A stretch of DNA of 64,000 nucleotides, taken from NCBI GenBank assembly GCA_021829835.1, contig JAKBPE010000004.1, positions 1 through 64,000 of the forward strand, given 5' to 3'. A program made the position numbers and the translations under genes. The DNA comes from a bacterium (GTDB lineage Archaea > Micrarchaeota > Micrarchaeia > Micrarchaeales > CABMGC01). Under the pieces are notes generated by a model. It worked only from the letters and a program-made list of their open reading frames with translations, was not told the DNA's origin and searched no databases. Shown piece by piece: positions 47,779 to 56,820 of the stretch; the stretch's first letter is position 1, and every line of letters starts with the position of its first letter.

Positions 47779-48114
47779 ATGGCAGTGGAAAACGATAAGG
47801 AGAAGACACACCTGCCAGCTGATGCTGGAAAACAGAGCCAGGATAAGGCTACTCCTGCAACAAATCCGGCAGGAGGATCCCAGAATGTGCATGCAGAAGG
47901 GGCTAGATTCGAAGGATTTATGGCAGAGATAGTAGGGCTTGAAAAAGTAAGGACAGGTATATACGGAGAGATAAAGCAGGCTATGTGTAAAATTCTCGAA
48001 GGAAGAGATAAAGGAAGAGTAATAAGGAGGAATTTTGCCGGTAGGATAAAGAAGGGAGACATAGTAAGGCTTCCAGATACGAGTAGAGAAGACAAGAGAA
48101 TAGTTGCAAGATGA
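47779..48114 (+). CDS. rps28e: Ribosomal protein S28e with an N-terminal extension
   Basis: EGRDKGRVIRRNFAGRIKKGDIVRLPDTSREDKRIVAR; ~45-residue low-complexity N-terminal extension. Confidence 0.88.
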   Translation: MAVENDKEKTHLPADAGKQSQDKATPATNPAGGSQNVHAEGARFEGFMAEIVGLEKVRTGIYGEIKQAMCKILEGRDKGRVIRRNFAGRIKKGDIVRLPDTSREDKRIVAR

Positions 48115-48124
48115 GTTGCTTTGG

Positions 48125-48298
48125 ATGAAATGTTCATACTGTTTAAAAGAGATAGAGAAAGGCACAGGGTTTGCATTCGTAAACAGAAATGGGACAACGA
48201 GATACTACTGCACTAACAGGTGCAAAAAGCTGAATCTTGACTATAATAGGAAGCTTAGGATCAGGGAAAATAAGCCTACTGCTGCAACAAAAACATGA
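48125..48298 (+). CDS. rpl24e: Ribosomal protein L24e
   Basis: MKCSYCLKEIEKGTGFAFVNRNGTTRYYCTNRCKKLNLDYNR. Confidence 0.88.
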   Translation: MKCSYCLKEIEKGTGFAFVNRNGTTRYYCTNRCKKLNLDYNRKLRIRENKPTAATKT

Positions 48299-48454
48299 TT
48301 CCGCATCTGCAATTTTAGAAGGGTTTGCAGTTCTTCTGAAGTTAAAGCCAAATTTAGATAGGCATAAGATATGGTTGCGGTTCGGAAATTGGCTTTCTGA
48401 TAGAAGTCCAGTTAGCTTTTTTCTGAAGTTATCAGTATTATTTTATTATAATAC

Positions 48455-49135
48455 ATGGAAAGAAATTTCATGCTTTTTTCGATAAATACTAAATATCTTA
48501 GCTGTGCATCTATTCCGGTGGGTGTGGAGAAGAATTATTCTTTGAATGAAGGCATAATTCTTGTAAAGGCAGCAAGAGATGCCGTAGAGTTGAATATAAT
48601 GTCTCCTAGATTTAAAGAAGATATAATTGAACAGAATATATCTGAATTTAATCATGAACATGGAGTTTTTGTAAGACTTATGCATTATCCTACAAATTCT
48701 AACAGAGGACATTCTTTTCTTTTAGGTGGGAGAGTTCCACTAAGGAAGTCTTTATTGGCCACAGCTCTTCATGCCTCAAAGAACGATAGATTTGTACCTG
48801 TTTCACATCTTGAGTTTAAGGATATGATAGTAGCAGTAGGCATCATACTTGATTACAGAGAGATAAAGGAAAAAACTTTGCATGCGGTTAAAAAAGAGAT
48901 AGATGGAGGAAGAAGAGGCCTTGCCATACAATCCGGATATAGTGAAGGTTTTATCTTGGCTGATAATTACAACGGATTTGATGCTACTGAGGATCTTTTG
49001 CATGAACTTTGTGAAGATGCCGGGCTTTCGGCTTACTCGTGGAAGAATCCGGAGACAAGATTATACGGATTCGAAGCGCAGGTATTTATGGAAAGAGAAC
49101 CTGATGGAAGTGTGGAAGAAATAAAGATTAGATAG
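48455..49135 (+). CDS. AMMECR1-family protein (divergent)
   Basis: GVFVRLMHYPTNSNRGHSFLLGGRVPLRKSLLATALHASKNDRFVPVSHLEFKDMIVAVGIIL. Confidence 0.65.
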   Translation: MERNFMLFSINTKYLSCASIPVGVEKNYSLNEGIILVKAARDAVELNIMSPRFKEDIIEQNISEFNHEHGVFVRLMHYPTNSNRGHSFLLGGRVPLRKSLLATALHASKNDRFVPVSHLEFKDMIVAVGIILDYREIKEKTLHAVKKEIDGGRRGLAIQSGYSEGFILADNYNGFDATEDLLHELCEDAGLSAYSWKNPETRLYGFEAQVFMEREPDGSVEEIKIR

Positions 49136-49150
49136 CCTTGTGGTGGCATA

Positions 49151-50209
49151 ATGCGCACTATAATGCTAATAGATATGGATTATTTTTTTGTTGCGTGTGA
49201 AGAAATAAAACGTCCAGAACTGAAAGACCGGCCAACAATAGTAGGCGCAGATCCTAAGGAAGGGAGAGGGCGTGGCGTAGTAATGACATGTAATTATGTC
49301 GCAAGGAAACTTGGAATACATAGTGCAATGCCTATTTCTTCTGCTTATAGAATGGCGCCTGATGCTGAATTTCTGCCTATGGATTACCCATACTATGAAC
49401 GCAAATCAAACGAAGTGTTTGGCATAATAAAGGATTTTTCAGAGAAGACTGAACAGGTAAGCATTGATGAATTCTTCATAGACGTATCATCTAAAATAGA
49501 TAATAACAAGGAAGCATTATTGCTTGCTGGAAAGATAAAATCAAGGATAAATTCAGAGGCAAGGCTTCCCTGCTCCGTTGGGATAAGCGACACAAAATTA
49601 GTCGCCAAGATGGCATGCGAGAGTGCTAAGCCAGATGGAATAAAGCTAGTCGGTAAGGAAGAATCTCTCAACTTCATATGGCAGCTTCCAGTAGGCGAGC
49701 TTTATGGAGTAGGCGCAAAGACTAAGGAGAGACTTGAAAAGATGGGCTACAGAACCATTGGGGACCTGGCAAAAGCCAATATAATGCTTCTCATGAAAGA
49801 GTTTGATTCGTTTGGCATAGAACTACATGATTTATCAAACGGCATAGATCCCAGAGAAGTTGTGGAAAATTACGAAGTTAAATCGATAAGCAAGGAGTAT
49901 ACATTCGATAGAGATACCAGTAAGGATGAAGAGATAATAAAATCGATAAGGAAACTTTCTGCAGATGTAGGTAAGGAAATATCCGACAAGAGGCTCTCTT
50001 ACAGAACAGTTACAGTAAAGCTTAGGTATATGGATTTTATAGAACACCTGCATAGCAGAAGCATAAGACCTACAGGAAAATCGGAGGAGATAGAAAAAAC
50101 TGCTGTGGAACTTTATAGGGAGAATGTGGAGAAAAACAAGAAAGTTCGCAAGATAGGAGTCAGGGTTTCAGGCCTGCAGGATTATAAAAATCAGAAACTG
50201 CTTTTCTGA
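49151..50209 (+). CDS. dinB: Y-family DNA polymerase IV (Dpo4/DinB)
   Basis: MLIDMDYFFVACEEIKRPELKDRPTIVG, MTCNYVARKLGIHSAMP, EQVSIDEFFIDVS. Confidence 0.94.
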   Translation: MRTIMLIDMDYFFVACEEIKRPELKDRPTIVGADPKEGRGRGVVMTCNYVARKLGIHSAMPISSAYRMAPDAEFLPMDYPYYERKSNEVFGIIKDFSEKTEQVSIDEFFIDVSSKIDNNKEALLLAGKIKSRINSEARLPCSVGISDTKLVAKMACESAKPDGIKLVGKEESLNFIWQLPVGELYGVGAKTKERLEKMGYRTIGDLAKANIMLLMKEFDSFGIELHDLSNGIDPREVVENYEVKSISKEYTFDRDTSKDEEIIKSIRKLSADVGKEISDKRLSYRTVTVKLRYMDFIEHLHSRSIRPTGKSEEIEKTAVELYRENVEKNKKVRKIGVRVSGLQDYKNQKLLF

Positions 50210-50226
50210 TAATATAGGGTTTGGTT

Positions 50227-51171
50227 TTATTCGGAGTTCTTCTTCTCCGTCTTATAATATAAGTCTGTGAGGTACTCCCTGGCCCGAAGCGCACATTTGA
50301 CTCCGCTTGCGCTTGCAGTTACAGCCTGCCTGTATATTTTATCAGCGACATCCCCTGCTATATATACACCTTCTATATCAGTGAGCACCTCGTCCTTTGT
50401 GATTATATATCCGGCAGCATCAAGTTTCAGCTTTCCGTTGAATGTCTTTGTATTTGGAGAGTGGCCTATTGCAACAAAAACCCCGTCTATTGGCATCTCC
50501 TGCACCTCTCCGCTCTTGATGTTTCTAAGCTTAACTGCCTCAACCTTGTCCTTGCCTAGAATCTCAGTGACTTCTGAGTTCCATATTATCTTTATTTTTT
50601 TGTTGGAGAAGACCTTTTCCTGCATTATCTTGCTTGCCTTGAACTCTTCCCTTCTGTGAACTATCGTTACGGTATCTGCAAATTTAGTTATAAAGTTAGC
50701 ATCTTCCATTGCAGTATCTCCGCCTCCGACTACTATCACGTTTTTATTTTTGAAGAAAGGACCATCGCATGTGCCGCATGTTGATACTCCCTTTCCTATA
50801 TACCTGTTTTCCGAGTCTATTCCCAGATTTTTGGCATTTGCGCCTGTGGCTATTATTATACTGTCCGCTTCGTATGTTTTGCCCCCGGCAAACGCCTTTA
50901 GTGGCCTTGAAGTAAAATCTACGTCCGTAAGATCATCGTATACAAATCTTGTTCCGAACTTTTCCGCCTGTAACTTCATTTTATTCACAAGATCAGGACC
51001 CTGCACTCCTTCCGGAAATCCTGGAAAATTCTCTACTGTCGTAGTTAGTTCGAGCTGGCCGCCTCCGCTGGATCCTGCTATTATAAGAGGGTCAAAACCC
51101 TCCCTGGAGGCATATATTGCAGCAGAGAGTCCTGCAGGACCTGAACCTATAATTATTATTTTTTCAACCAG
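50227..51171 (-). CDS. trxB: Thioredoxin reductase; no standard in-frame start (CTG at 51171, or frameshift from ATG 51182)
   Basis: STCGTCDGPFFKNKNVIVVGGGDTAMEDANF; upstream in-frame codons encode LVEKIIIIGSGPAGLSAAIYASREGF...GGQLELTTTVENFPGFPEG, the missing FAD-binding N-terminus. Confidence 0.85.
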   Translation of the reverse strand: MVEKIIIIGSGPAGLSAAIYASREGFDPLIIAGSSGGGQLELTTTVENFPGFPEGVQGPDLVNKMKLQAEKFGTRFVYDDLTDVDFTSRPLKAFAGGKTYEADSIIIATGANAKNLGIDSENRYIGKGVSTCGTCDGPFFKNKNVIVVGGGDTAMEDANFITKFADTVTIVHRREEFKASKIMQEKVFSNKKIKIIWNSEVTEILGKDKVEAVKLRNIKSGEVQEMPIDGVFVAIGHSPNTKTFNGKLKLDAAGYIITKDEVLTDIEGVYIAGDVADKIYRQAVTASASGVKCALRAREYLTDLYYKTEKKNSE

Positions 51172-51256
51172 AGAAACACCATATAGTATTTTGTCTGAAC
51201 ATCTATATAAATTTGACAGATTAACTATCAGATTAATAAGATTAGAAGGTCAGGTT

Positions 51257-52228
51257 ATGGCAGTTGTTGTAAATGGGCATTTGATAGCAGTAGATTGCTG
51301 GGATCCTGAATCAACATTGAATTTTGTTTCACATGCTCATTCCGACCATATTTCCGGAATAAGAAAAAACAAGAAAGTAATAGCCAGTAGGATAACCAAG
51401 GAGTTGATTGAGAAGCGGGATCATCGCAAGAGAGTCGATCTTTCTGAAGATCTTGAAGGGATAACTATGCTTAACGCAGGGCATATTTTAGGATCTAAAC
51501 AGATGTATGCTGAATCAATGGAACTCGGTGCTTCTATATTATATAGCGGTGACTACCAGATGGAGAGTGTTGCAGTGGCAGAGCCTATAGAACTGAAAGG
51601 CTCAGATATACTCATAATAGATTCTACATATCCTGAACCTTCTGATGTTTTTGGAGACAGACAGGATATAATACTCTCAATACAGGAGTTCATCAAAAAT
51701 ACATTAAAAAAAGGAATAATATTATTTAGCTCTTATGCGCTTGGGAAAGCACAGGAGATAAACAGGATAGCCAATGAGATAGGAATACTGCCATTGGTTG
51801 ACCGCAAAATAGCTTTAATTAATGAGGTTTATGTGAAAAATGGAATAAAGCTTGAATATCTCTCGGCTGAAGATGCAGATGACAAACTAGAATCTGCTCT
51901 TAGAGGCAACTTTTTAGCAATAACCAGCATGCGGAACTTCAATGAGATAGCATCAAGGCTATCAGATACATACTGCAGGAGAGTCTATACTGCGGTTGCA
52001 AGCGGTTTTGCTAAGAACTTCAATATGGGTTCTTATGCACAATTTCCGCTTAGCGACCATTCGGATTTTAAGCATGCGATTGAGTATATAGATGCATGCT
52101 CACCCTCGAAAATATATACCAGGGGGAATAACGAAAGCTCTTCGGTATTTGCAAAGAATCTCTCAAAGCTTGGCTATTCCGCCGAGGTATTTAATGGCTC
52201 GGTGCCGCCTGGATGGCATAAAAGATAA
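51257..52228 (+). CDS. MBL-fold/beta-CASP-like nuclease (mRNA 3'-end-processing-factor family)
   Basis: FVSHAHSDHISGI, LNAGHILGSKQM, ILYSGDYQ, LIIDSTYP, FPLSDHSDF. N-terminal part of the 50750 ORF is antisense to trxB and excluded. Confidence 0.85.
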   Translation: MAVVVNGHLIAVDCWDPESTLNFVSHAHSDHISGIRKNKKVIASRITKELIEKRDHRKRVDLSEDLEGITMLNAGHILGSKQMYAESMELGASILYSGDYQMESVAVAEPIELKGSDILIIDSTYPEPSDVFGDRQDIILSIQEFIKNTLKKGIILFSSYALGKAQEINRIANEIGILPLVDRKIALINEVYVKNGIKLEYLSAEDADDKLESALRGNFLAITSMRNFNEIASRLSDTYCRRVYTAVASGFAKNFNMGSYAQFPLSDHSDFKHAIEYIDACSPSKIYTRGNNESSSVFAKNLSKLGYSAEVFNGSVPPGWHKR

Positions 52229-52455
52229 TAGCATAAGGCAAGATAGATGTGAAAGCAGAGGTTTTTGATGTAATTTTAGATAGAAGGCTATAATCTACTG
52301 CAAGCTTGTTTTGCTTGTCAGAGTCTGCAGATTTTGATACTTATTCCTTATATATTTTTATATGGCAATATGGAATTATAGAGAGTTACCATAATTTTGA
52401 TTATTTGAAGGAAGATGTGTGGGATTTCAAAGCTGTGTTAGTAGATAGGGTTTGG

Positions 52456-53409
52456 ATGGAGACTGATGAAGAGAATATAGTTAAAGAGAACCAAAAATAC
52501 GGAAGTAGAGATGAGTTAGGAAAGATATTAAAAAAAGCAGTATCTGAAGGGTCAAAATCAAAGGCTATACTCTTTCTGGATGAGCTTAGAACTACACTTG
52601 AGGCCAAAGGCATGCATACCGAAACAGGGATAGGCTTGCTTAACTATTTTTTCGCATTGGGTGCACTTTCATTCACATGCAAATACATAAGTTATGAAGA
52701 GATAAAGAAGATGCTCGCGGCTGTGGATATCCAGACTGAGCCTCGCCTCAATCAGAGAATGCAGTATTTGCGTTATGACAATTACGGGGCGTACATGAAT
52801 GCGATATACTTCTTGGTTTCTCTTGGAATGAGACCAGATATTGAGAATATATTCTTAGTTATGGAATCGATGCAGATGAAGCCGGAAGTAAGCCTTGCTG
52901 AGAGAGCTATCAGATATTTTGATGAATTCAGTCAAGGAAAGATTACTTATGAGATTCATGAACCGGAGCGCGAGACTTCTGTAATATTCAACAAGGTAGC
53001 ACAGATGATATTTTCCATATCATCGGAAACATCCGATTTTATCTCCTTGCAGATAGATGCTATGCTGAAGAGCAAAGAGGCAGAAGCATACTTGAATAGA
53101 GATCTCTTCTTATATCTTGCCATAGTAGGCCTGCTAACATATTCGGGAAAAGAGAGTACAGCAGAAGCCATACTTAATGTTGCACATTCCGTGAATAGGG
53201 AGATGGATGAAGTAATGATAAGGAATCTCCAGGATATGCATGCCAGTCCCCATGTATTCTACCTTGCAGCTATATATTTCATAAAAGCGATAGGCAAAGA
53301 AGCATCTCTAGACAGAATTTCGAGAGTTGTGCAGATTATGGGCATCTCTCCTGATTACAATACTGCAGGTGCTGCAGTGGCGTTCTTCAAATCAAGGAAT
53401 GCTATATGA
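52456..53409 (+). CDS. Conserved hypothetical helical protein
   Basis: Start set at METDEENIV; the upstream part contains a TATA-like tract and looks non-coding. Confidence 0.65.
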   Translation: METDEENIVKENQKYGSRDELGKILKKAVSEGSKSKAILFLDELRTTLEAKGMHTETGIGLLNYFFALGALSFTCKYISYEEIKKMLAAVDIQTEPRLNQRMQYLRYDNYGAYMNAIYFLVSLGMRPDIENIFLVMESMQMKPEVSLAERAIRYFDEFSQGKITYEIHEPERETSVIFNKVAQMIFSISSETSDFISLQIDAMLKSKEAEAYLNRDLFLYLAIVGLLTYSGKESTAEAILNVAHSVNREMDEVMIRNLQDMHASPHVFYLAAIYFIKAIGKEASLDRISRVVQIMGISPDYNTAGAAVAFFKSRNAI

Positions 53410-53488
53410 ATGCAGAAGGGCCGGATTCTGCAATGATCTTTATAGGTATATTTTTATATTTTTAATATATTGGTAGTGAAATTGTCCA

Positions 53489-54763
53489 TCAGAGATTATT
53501 GCTCTTTTTGAAGAATTTCTTTTCGAAGCGTGCATACCTTTTTATCATGGTTAGTGTATCTTTCTTTATCTCTTTCCTGTTTTTTGATATCCTTGCGACT
53601 CCTGAATCCATAGCTGCTATTCCCACTGCGGCTGCTATCTCTGAAGCTATTTTGGGATACTCTTTGTCAAAAACACTGTTTAATATGAATTCAGTATTGA
53701 GCTTATTTCCAACCCCTTTGGATAGAGCCAGCGATGCAGCATAAAGCATCTCCATATTTATCTTTTTTGCCCTGACATCGAGTAATCCGCGCATTATTCC
53801 GGGAAAAGCGACTACATTGTTAACCTGGTTAGGCCTGTCGCTTCTTCCTGTCGCTACTATATAAGCGCCTGCGGCCTTTGCTTCTTCATAATCTATCTCA
53901 GGTTCAGGGTTTGCAAGTGCGAATATTATAGGCTTCTCATTCATACTCGAAATTATCTCTTTGGTAAATATGCCTTTTTTTGATAGGCCTATAAGGACAT
54001 CTGCACCTCTGGCTATCTCAGGAAGGCTGCCTCGCTCTTTGGATAAGTTTGTCTTTGATGCTATCTCCCTCTTGAATTCGTTTTGTTCGCTGTCTCTACC
54101 TTCGTATATGGCCCCGCGGCTATCAAGCACCACTATATTAGTGAAACCTGCATGCATGGCAAGCTTCACTACACCTATTCCTGCAGTTCCTGCGCCGTTT
54201 ACCACTATCTTCGCATTTCTGCCCTTGCCGGATAATTTTATCGCGTTCATCAGAGCAGCTACAGCTACAACAGCTGTACCCTGCTGGTCATCATGGAATA
54301 CAGGTATCTCTAGCTCACTCTGAGCCCTGTTTACAACATTGAATGCCTTTGGCGATTCTATATCTTCTACGTTTATTGCTCCAAAAGAGGCGGAGATATT
54401 CTTCATGAAAGCTACTATCTCATCCTCATTTGTAGTGCCTATGCAGATAGGCACGGCATCCACTCCTCCGAATTTCTTGAAGAGTGCAGCCTTTCCTTCC
54501 ATTACCGGAAGGCCTGCCTCTGGACCTATGTTGCCTAGTCCGAGTATCCTTGTGCCGTCTGAGACTATGGCTATAGTATTAGACCTTCCCGTATATTCGA
54601 ATGAGAGATCCTTGTCTTCCTTTATAGCCAGGCTTGGGTATGCTACGCCTGGAGTGTAAAACGTTGAGAGATCCTCACTGCTGGATAACGGCACCTTGGG
54701 CATTATCTCTATCTTGCCTCTGTTCTTTCTATGTTCTTCCAAAACCTTGTCTCTTTCTACCAT
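53489..54763 (-). CDS. NAD(P)-dependent malic enzyme
   Basis: FYTPGVAYPSLAIKEDKDLSFEYTGRSNTIAIVSDGTRILGLGNIGPEAGLPVMEGKAALFK, IPVFHDDQQGTAVV. Confidence 0.95.
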   Translation of the reverse strand: MVERDKVLEEHRKNRGKIEIMPKVPLSSSEDLSTFYTPGVAYPSLAIKEDKDLSFEYTGRSNTIAIVSDGTRILGLGNIGPEAGLPVMEGKAALFKKFGGVDAVPICIGTTNEDEIVAFMKNISASFGAINVEDIESPKAFNVVNRAQSELEIPVFHDDQQGTAVVAVAALMNAIKLSGKGRNAKIVVNGAGTAGIGVVKLAMHAGFTNIVVLDSRGAIYEGRDSEQNEFKREIASKTNLSKERGSLPEIARGADVLIGLSKKGIFTKEIISSMNEKPIIFALANPEPEIDYEEAKAAGAYIVATGRSDRPNQVNNVVAFPGIMRGLLDVRAKKINMEMLYAASLALSKGVGNKLNTEFILNSVFDKEYPKIASEIAAAVGIAAMDSGVARISKNRKEIKKDTLTMIKRYARFEKKFFKKSNNL

Positions 54764-54795
54764 ATTATCATCTGATTCTATTCTATCTCTTTATT

Positions 54796-55209
54796 CTATT
54801 TCTTTCTCTTGGCCTTTGAAGGAGTTACATATCTCATGAACCTTAAAAGCAGAAGCCCTGATATTATTGTAAATATCAATGCTCCTAAAAACCCATATCC
54901 TCTGTATAGGGTTATGTTGCTGTACGCCTGGCGTGCTGAGCTTATGGCAAGCTTGGAGTATAATATGGAGCTTCCGGGAGTGCTGTTCAGTAGCTTTCTT
55001 GCTTCTCCCAGATATGAGTAAGACTGATTGAGATTTGGGGAGAAGATAAGATAACTGCTCTGATTTACCATGCTTACATAGGCAGTCGCATTGTTGAGCG
55101 ATGCGTTAGCTTCGCTGAAATTATACTCTGCAGTATGTATGCTTGCCGCATTGGCAAGCACTGGCAGGGAAAGGATAGCCAGAATCACTAAAAAAAGATA
55201 CCTGGCCAT
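54796..55209 (-). CDS. Small secreted/membrane protein
   Basis: Signal peptide-like N-terminus and one C-terminal TM segment. Confidence 0.6.
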   Translation of the reverse strand: MARYLFLVILAILSLPVLANAASIHTAEYNFSEANASLNNATAYVSMVNQSSYLIFSPNLNQSYSYLGEARKLLNSTPGSSILYSKLAISSARQAYSNITLYRGYGFLGALIFTIISGLLLLRFMRYVTPSKAKRKK

Positions 55210-55226
55210 TTAGATTCCATGTTTGT

Positions 55227-56321
55227 TTAGAGGTTCACGTCTATAGCAAGCTCCTGCTTGAGCTCTCTGTATCTGTTCCTTATAGTAACTTCCGTTACTC
55301 CGGCGACATCGGCTACCTCCTTCTGGGTTCTGCGCTCTCCGACAAGCGCTCCTGCTATGTATACTGCTGCTGCAGATACTCCAGTAGGGCTTCTTCCGCT
55401 TATCAAGCCTTTCTTCATTGCCTGCTTCAGCAGAGCCATTGCTTTTTCCTGTGCTCCTCCGCTGAGCTTGAGCGCTGCAACATACCTTGGGACGTAGGCT
55501 GATGGATCTGTAAGAGGTATCTTGAGGTTGAGCTCGTGTGCTATTATCCTGTAGGTTCTTCCTATCTCCTTCTTTGAAACATTGGATATCTGCGAGATCT
55601 CATCCAGGGTTCTCGGCATACCTGCGCTTCTGCATGTTGCGTATAGTGCTGCATTGACCACAGTCTCGATAGGCCTTCCCCTTATGAGATTGTTCTTGAC
55701 ACACTGCCTGTAAAGCAGTGCAGTCTGCTCTCTTATGTTGTCAGGAAGCCCCAGATAGCTTGCCACTCTGTTGAGTTCAGGCAGAGCCACCAGGTAATTC
55801 CTCTCGCTTGAGCTTGCTATGCTTGCTCTCCTGTGCCATTTTCTCATTCGGTATAGCTGCGCCTGCCTCTTGGATGAGAGCCTGGTTCCCCTTATGTCCT
55901 TATTGTACATGTCTATTTCAGTTACAAGCCCCTTGTTAGGCTTCATGTATTTTATCGGAGCTCCGGTTCTAGCTCTGGCGCTTCTCTGGTCCGCATCAAA
56001 AGCCCTCCATTCTGGACCTTCGTCAGCCATATTCTCTTCTATTATAAGTCCGCAGCTGTTGCAAACGTTCTCTCCGCGTTCATTATCGAATATTATGTCA
56101 GAACTTCCGCAGCTTGGGCATTTCTTTATTGCCGGCTGTACACTTCCAAGCCTTGAGGTTGCCTTTTTTGCAGGGATTTCATCCAGTATAGGATCCGGCA
56201 TCTCGTGCGAAGGCATAGCAGCTTGGGTTACTACATCAACAGTTCCTAGTTCTTCCTTATGGCTTCTGCCTGCAGCATACTCTGGTACTTCCTTTTTTTG
56301 ATTTTTGTTGTGTTTGGCCAT
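55227..56321 (-). CDS. tfb: Transcription initiation factor TFB (canonical)
   Basis: CPSCGSSDIIFDNERGENVCNSCGLIIEENMADEGPEWRAFD, two cyclin repeats, EVTIRNRYRELKQEL. Confidence 0.95.
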   Translation of the reverse strand: MAKHNKNQKKEVPEYAAGRSHKEELGTVDVVTQAAMPSHEMPDPILDEIPAKKATSRLGSVQPAIKKCPSCGSSDIIFDNERGENVCNSCGLIIEENMADEGPEWRAFDADQRSARARTGAPIKYMKPNKGLVTEIDMYNKDIRGTRLSSKRQAQLYRMRKWHRRASIASSSERNYLVALPELNRVASYLGLPDNIREQTALLYRQCVKNNLIRGRPIETVVNAALYATCRSAGMPRTLDEISQISNVSKKEIGRTYRIIAHELNLKIPLTDPSAYVPRYVAALKLSGGAQEKAMALLKQAMKKGLISGRSPTGVSAAAVYIAGALVGERRTQKEVADVAGVTEVTIRNRYRELKQELAIDVNL

Positions 56322-56820
56322 CTATTCACCATGATTAAAGATAATGTCGCATATTAATGGTTGCAAAAATAAGTGACAATTAATGGAATATCAATAATAA
56401 GATATATAAAACTTCCTATGGATTTCGGCGGCAAAGAATACAGTGCATTTATATATTTACGTATTGGGTTCTGCCTCCTTTGTGGATTAGAGAAGATGCA
56501 GTTATTTAGTATATTATAGATTGCACCAAATAAAGAATTTTGAACTTCGGAGATTAGATTTTGTCAGGGCAGGAACTGCCTAAGCTATATTCTCTGGCGT
56601 GGAGTAGTTCAATCCCAATAGAAGGAAGTAGGACTTTATCCTAAGAAGTTTCTTAAGAAGTTGGGATATATTCTCAGACAGATACATAGGGAAAGCCATT
56701 GACGTTTAGCTAGTCATGAATACTGGAGATTCTTGCAATATGCTAGTAAGTTCTAACATGATACTAGATTTATAACAGAGTTTTAAATAGCTTTAAATAC
56801 CTTACACTCTTATTATTTTC

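Noticed and set aside
47429-48197. Minus-strand ORFs 47429..47809, 47509..48165 and 47748..48197
   Set aside because: Antisense to L7Ae and S28e; low-complexity Ser/Phe/Cys-rich translations without recognisable motifs.
48237-48485. 82-aa + ORF overlapping L24e
   Set aside because: Out-of-frame overlap with the L24e gene; no motif beyond chance.
50750-51256. N-terminal part of the 492-aa + strand ORF 50750..52228
   Set aside because: Antisense to thioredoxin reductase; the MBL-fold protein clearly starts at MAVVVNGHLIAVDCWD (51257).
56540-56620. Possible SRP/RNase P RNA (GTCAGGGCAGGAACTGCC)
   Set aside because: Only a short hairpin; the conserved core motifs of either RNA are not recognisable.
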